Below are positions 7,886 through 10,098 of a stretch of DNA of 10,098 bases, in pieces. The DNA lies in contig FN648872.1 in NCBI GenBank assembly GCA_000310025.1, forward strand, positions 2,347-12,444. Reading direction: 5' to 3'. Both the position numbers and the translations under genes were made by a program. Under the pieces are notes generated by a model. That model saw only the letters and a program-made list of their open reading frames with translations. It ran no database searches and was not told the DNA's origin. Numbering within the stretch: the stretch's first letter is position 1; each line of letters opens with the position of its first letter. Origin of the DNA: Ectocarpus siliculosus. Lineage: Eukaryota > Sar > Phaeophyceae > Ectocarpales > Ectocarpaceae.

Positions 7886-7903
7886 CGGACATTTTTCGCC
7901 GCG
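7869..7903. promoter_or_regulatory. Third E2F-type word with a second half-site
   Basis: TTCCCGCCAA (7869-7878) shares the CCCGCCAA octamer with the two words at 6177 and 6225, in the same orientation. TTTTTCGCCGCG (7892-7903) follows and resembles a variant E2F half-site. The octamer overlaps the 3' end of the weak ORF at 7454-7885, so if it is functional that ORF is less likely to be real. Confidence 0.25.
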
Positions 7904-8385
7904 ATTCCACTAATAATTCGCCGACGTACCCCTGTTTGTGCTGTTGGTTGAACGCAGTACTGCTGTCGGTTGTGTCTTGCGACGATGCGGGTCTGTGCTC
8001 AACCAACGGCCACTGTTAACTGCCTCTTATTGTCACCGTCGAGGCGTGTTCAGCACGGAGCGGGTCTAATACAAAATCAATTAATGGTGAAGTGTCCTTT
8101 TTTTTCGTTTTCTGCGCAATATCCGCGTACTTGTACATACGGTGATCTGAGATCGGATCGGAGAGTGAAGGTCAAACATTGGCGCGGTGGTCGGAAGAGA
8201 GAGTTGGCCCGGTGGGCGGGTGCGACAAAAAAAGAAACAACAGCAGCGAGGGTGCATGAAGAAAAGCACGAAGTTACCTATCAGGTAGTAAGTATTATAT
8301 ACAAGAAAATCGTTATCTTGTTTTGTGAGTCTTCTCTTTTCTCCTGGCTTTGGAGTCTCGCCCCCACGATTGGCCATCGGCAATC
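7886..8385. other. No feature seen
   Basis: Mixed sequence with no gene I can support. A 164-codon + strand frame (7970-8464) has no domain and begins with a non-ATG codon. CAG-GTAGTAAGT near 8282-8292 looks like a splice donor, but no coding exon could be matched to it. Confidence 0.5.
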
Positions 8386-8486
8386 GGTCCTGTGGGAACA
8401 ATACTCCGTCCTCTCTGGAGGACGCGTGATCAATGGTCTATTCGCTACGGCACGAAAAACATAGGAGCACGCTCCCCCCCCCCCCC
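8386..8486. repeat. Diverged repeat, copy I, ending in C13
   Basis: About 100 bp that aligns with 9598-9701 in the same orientation. Shared words in order are GGTCC, GTG-GAAC, TCCGTCC, TCAATGGTC, CTACGGCA and GAG-AC, and both copies end in a long C-run. Spacing between TCAATGGTC and CTACGGCA is the same (six bases). I estimate about 65 percent identity by eye with a few small gaps. Copy I is not followed by the 67-bp units that follow copy II. It contains a perfect 7-bp stem (8407-8424) that copy II lacks. Likely a fragment of an unidentified dispersed element. Confidence 0.5.
8407..8424. other. Perfect short hairpin
   Basis: Arms CGTCCTC and GAGGACG pair perfectly over seven bases with a TCTG loop. 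No U-run follows, so it does not look like a bacterial-type terminator. It lies inside repeat copy I. Confidence 0.6.
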
Positions 8487-9027
8487 TCAAAGGCCGCCGT
8501 CGAGGTAGGTCTCCCGCCCACCCTCTGTCCTTGTTATCAGGAACGGTGTCTTCGTCCATCATTCGAGTATGGCACGGCGGTACCAGCTGTCCGATCCTTA
8601 CGGTTACGCCAGCATCGCCCCTGCCCCTGTCTCGACGAAGGAAAATATTTTCAGCTGTGTTTTGTTTTTGTGTCGGGTTCGCTCCACGCCGTGCATGCGG
8701 GTGGGGGGATGAATCGAAAATTCGAAGTCGAACACAGATCGATGCGATAAAAGGCCCGAACAATTCCTGCTGTGCAATGGATAACGATTCAAACCACGAC
8801 AGGCCGTGATACTGTACCCACAGGGCATCACCCCCAGACAGCGAGAGATAGTTCCGGACAGGATGTCGGCCATGATGAGGCGGGTTGGAATGTCTTGGTC
8901 TCGCATCGATGCCCTGCGAGCAAGGTGTGGTTGAATGCTTTGCTCTGGTCCGGTCTGATGATGTGGGAAAAAGCCGAAAGTGATTGATGCGTGCAGGCAG
9001 TTGACAAAAAGGGAAAGGCTGATTTCT
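8487..9027. other. No supportable gene between repeats
   Basis: All six frames are open in places. The longest (minus strand, 8281-9237, 318 codons) runs through the 67-bp tandem repeat and is rejected below. A 47-codon + strand frame from ATG 8569 has fairly even composition at its start (MARRYQLSDPYGYASI) but no family I recognise, and it overlaps other open frames. This could be the inside of an old, broken repeat element, but no transposase or reverse transcriptase motif was found. Confidence 0.45.
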
Positions 9028-9230
9028 CCCCCCCCCCCGGTGTTTGCCATCGGGGTTGGGTTTTCGTCGCTTGGCAACGACGTTGTAAAACAAGCCGCCC
9101 CCCCCGGTGTTTGCCATCGGGGTTTGGGTTTTCGTCGCTTGGCAACGACGTTGTAAAACAAGCCCCCCCCTCGGTGTTTGCCATCGGGATTGGGTTTTCG
9201 TCGCTTGGCAACGACGTTGTAAAACAAGCC
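9028..9230. repeat. 67-bp tandem repeat, three units
   Basis: Three head-to-tail units start at GGTGTTTGCCATCGGG (9039, 9106 and 9173). The first two periods are exactly 67 bp and the third unit stops after 58 bp. Each full unit ends in a C-rich run, and a C11 run (9028-9038) precedes the first. The units differ at only a few positions, mainly in C-run length and one or two G/T/A changes. The core carries inverted arms: GTTTT-CGTCG and CGACG-AAAAC around CTTGGCAA, with TTGT bulged. Since 67 is not a multiple of three, each unit is read in a different frame, which argues against coding. Confidence 0.9.
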
Positions 9231-9256
9231 AATTCACTTCGTGAACTCGGCAACCA

Positions 9257-9300
9257 GGTTACCGTTTTTTTTTTACCTCGGTTTTTTTTTGGCGGTAACC
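9257..9300. repeat. Perfect 8-bp inverted repeat with T-tract loop
   Basis: GGTTACCG (9257-9264) and CGGTAACC (9293-9300) are exact reverse complements. The 28-base loop contains T10, a short ACCTCGG and T9. The same arrangement recurs, degraded, in the copy at about 9853-9900. It may be a structural part of the repeat element or a terminal feature of an embedded unit. Confidence 0.7.
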
Positions 9301-9323
9301 ATAATGGTGGTCGAGTAGATCAT

Positions 9324-9358
9324 GTTGTGCGGGGTCGAGAAACCTCACTCCGCGCAAC
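9324..9358. other. 11-bp stem-loop in the repeat element
   Basis: GTTGTGCGGGG and CTCCGCGCAAC pair at all 11 positions if two G-U pairs are allowed (nine Watson-Crick), with a 13-base loop. In the second copy (9924-9958) the same segment has been turned into G and C runs, which still pair. It could be an RNA hairpin or a DNA cruciform. Confidence 0.5.
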
Positions 9359-9498
9359 GGGGGATGATCGCACCACGTTGTGTTAAAATGGTCAAGCTTC
9401 CTCGAGGCAGTTACACAGTGCTTACAACTGTCTCTGGAAGTGAAAGCACCAGAAAATAAATTAAGTCATACGCAGCTGTCATCCGTACGCAAGGAAGT

Positions 9499-9597
9499 AA
9501 GCACAAGATGCCGAACACCCTTAGCAGGATGCAGCTCACCCTTCATGCGACTCGCCAAATACCTCACGGCGCTTCGCGCTTGGTGATGTGAGAGCCT
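9499..9597. other. Spacer between repeat copies
   Basis: About 100 bp with no feature I recognise. The frame covering 9380-9586 is not supported. Whether it belongs to a repeating unit of about 600 bp cannot be tested because the window ends before the next expected copy. Confidence 0.5.
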
Positions 9598-9701
9598 GGT
9601 CCGGTGAGAACCCGGCGTGCTCCGTCCCGGCTTTGTAGGGATGCGAGGTCAATGGTCAAACGACTACGGCATGCACGACTATGAGTACACCCCCCCCCCC
9701 C
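9598..9701. repeat. Diverged repeat, copy II, ending in C-run
   Basis: Partner of 8386-8486, as described there. Here the C-run leads directly into the 67-bp unit sequence, so the repeat seems to form the left flank of the array in this copy. A weaker shared word (GGTCCGGT) also lies upstream of the first array, at about 8948. Confidence 0.5.
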
Positions 9702-10098
9702 GGTGTTTGCCCTCGGGGTTTGGGTTTTCCTCGCTTGGCCACCACCTTTTAAAAAAAGCCCCCCCCTCGGTGTTTGCCCTCCGGATTGGGTTTTCCTCCC
9801 TTGGCAACCACGTTTTTAAACAAGCCCATTCCCTTTTTGGACTCCGCAACCCGGGTTCCGTTTTTTTTTTTTCCTCCTTTTTTTTTTTTTGGGGGTAACC
9901 CTAATGGGGGTTCAGTAAATCATGTTGGGGGGGGGGGAAAAACCCCCCTCCCCCCAACGGGGGAAGATCGCCCCCCTTTGTGTTAAAATGGTCAAGCCTC
10001 CTCGAGGCAGTTTCACAGTGGTTTAAACTGTCTCTGGAAGTGAAAGCCCCCAAAAATAAATTAAGTCATACGTAGCTGTCATCCGTACGCAAGGGAAT
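9702..10098. repeat. Second copy of 9106-9498, base-assimilated, runs off the window
   Basis: This aligns with 9106-9498 at an offset of 596 before the T-tracts and 600 after them, with no other gap. The T-tracts grow from 10 and 9 to 12 and 13. By hand count about 53 bases differ, and about 50 of these equal the base immediately 5' on the + strand in the first copy (for example CCATC to CCCTC, TCGTCG to TCCTCC, TTGTG to TTGGG). The pattern fits lagging or smeared base calls far better than ordinary mutation. Treat its exact sequence as unreliable; that a repeat copy exists here is more secure. Confidence 0.85.

Larger units (their letters stand above)
9231..9498. repeat. Repeat element body, first copy
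   Basis: The segment from the last 67-bp unit to 9498 is repeated at 9827-10098. It contains both stem-loops, an AATAAA (9455-9460) that could serve as a poly(A) signal if this strand is transcribed, and no coding frame with domain content. With the 67-bp units it makes up the better-read copy of an element of at least 393 bp whose period may be about 600 bp. Confidence 0.7.

Noticed and set aside
8407-8424. Intrinsic transcription terminator
   Set aside because: The hairpin is real but has no following T-run, and the region does not look bacterial.
8487-9027. Internal coding part of a transposon between the two C-runs
   Set aside because: No transposase, integrase or reverse transcriptase motif could be seen in any frame.
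9028-9230. CRISPR array
   Set aside because: The units are joined head to tail without unique spacers, no cas gene is present and the setting is eukaryotic.
9028-9230. Cloning-vector contamination
   Set aside because: Only a 15-base word and an 8-base word match my memory of lacZ-alpha. The flanks differ and the word is repeated in a 67-bp period.
8281-9237. Minus-strand open frame of 318 codons, plus overlapping frames of 207 and 141 codons
   Set aside because: All three read through the 67-bp array, whose period is not a multiple of three, so the same DNA is translated in different frames in successive units. No domain is present outside the array.
9106-10098. Pair of retrotransposon LTRs
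   Set aside because: The copies are only about 200 bp apart, no TG...CA ends or primer-binding site were found, and the second copy is probably a low-quality read of the same repeat.

Overview
The window looks like eukaryotic nuclear DNA with very little, possibly no, protein-coding sequence. It has no tightly packed open frames, no ribosome-binding-site spacing, no rRNA or tRNA, and no frame with a recognisable protein domain. Instead it is full of microsatellites (TG, TTG, GGT, GAT, CATA), long T, G and C homopolymers and G-quadruplex-like tracts. This fits an intergenic, intronic or UTR region of a protist or alga with moderate GC. A stramenopile such as a brown alga or diatom is my guess, with low confidence; no marker gene supports it. 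Open frames of 100 to 318 codons exist, but they follow stop-poor A/C-rich strands and translate into Thr/His, Pro, Gly or Asn runs. I treat nearly all of them as spurious.

Layout. Positions 1 to about 5750 are mostly G+T-rich on the + strand, with many G-runs (G-quadruplex candidates near 1633, 2484, 3052 and 3258), a TTG tract (872-938), a (TG)13 tract (1508-1533) and other simple repeats. Around 5750-5870 the bias changes, and an almost perfect 21-base palindrome sits there (5849-5869). From about 5850 to 6560 the + strand is A/C-rich. This part holds a promoter-like cluster (6177-6295): two E2F-type words, a CACGTG box, a CRE-like TGACGTC and an inverted CCAAT box. From 7198 to 7885 there is a possible TATA box (7307-7315) and one weak candidate ORF (7454-7885) with a hydrophobic N-terminus and no recognised family. 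From 8386 to the end is repeat territory: a diverged pair of about 100 bp (8386-8486 and 9598-9701), a 67-bp tandem array (9028-9230), and two inverted repeats that could fold (9257-9300 and 9324-9358).

The last part (9702-10098) is a second copy of 9106-9498. By hand count it differs at about 53 positions, and about 50 of those changes turn a base into the base just before it on the + strand. That is what base-calling lag or smeared peaks would produce, so the right end is probably low-quality contig-end sequence and not an old, mutated repeat. I found no defence, mobile or metabolic gene system. The points most worth checking are the structured repeat family at the right end and the regulatory-looking cluster near 6.2 kb.
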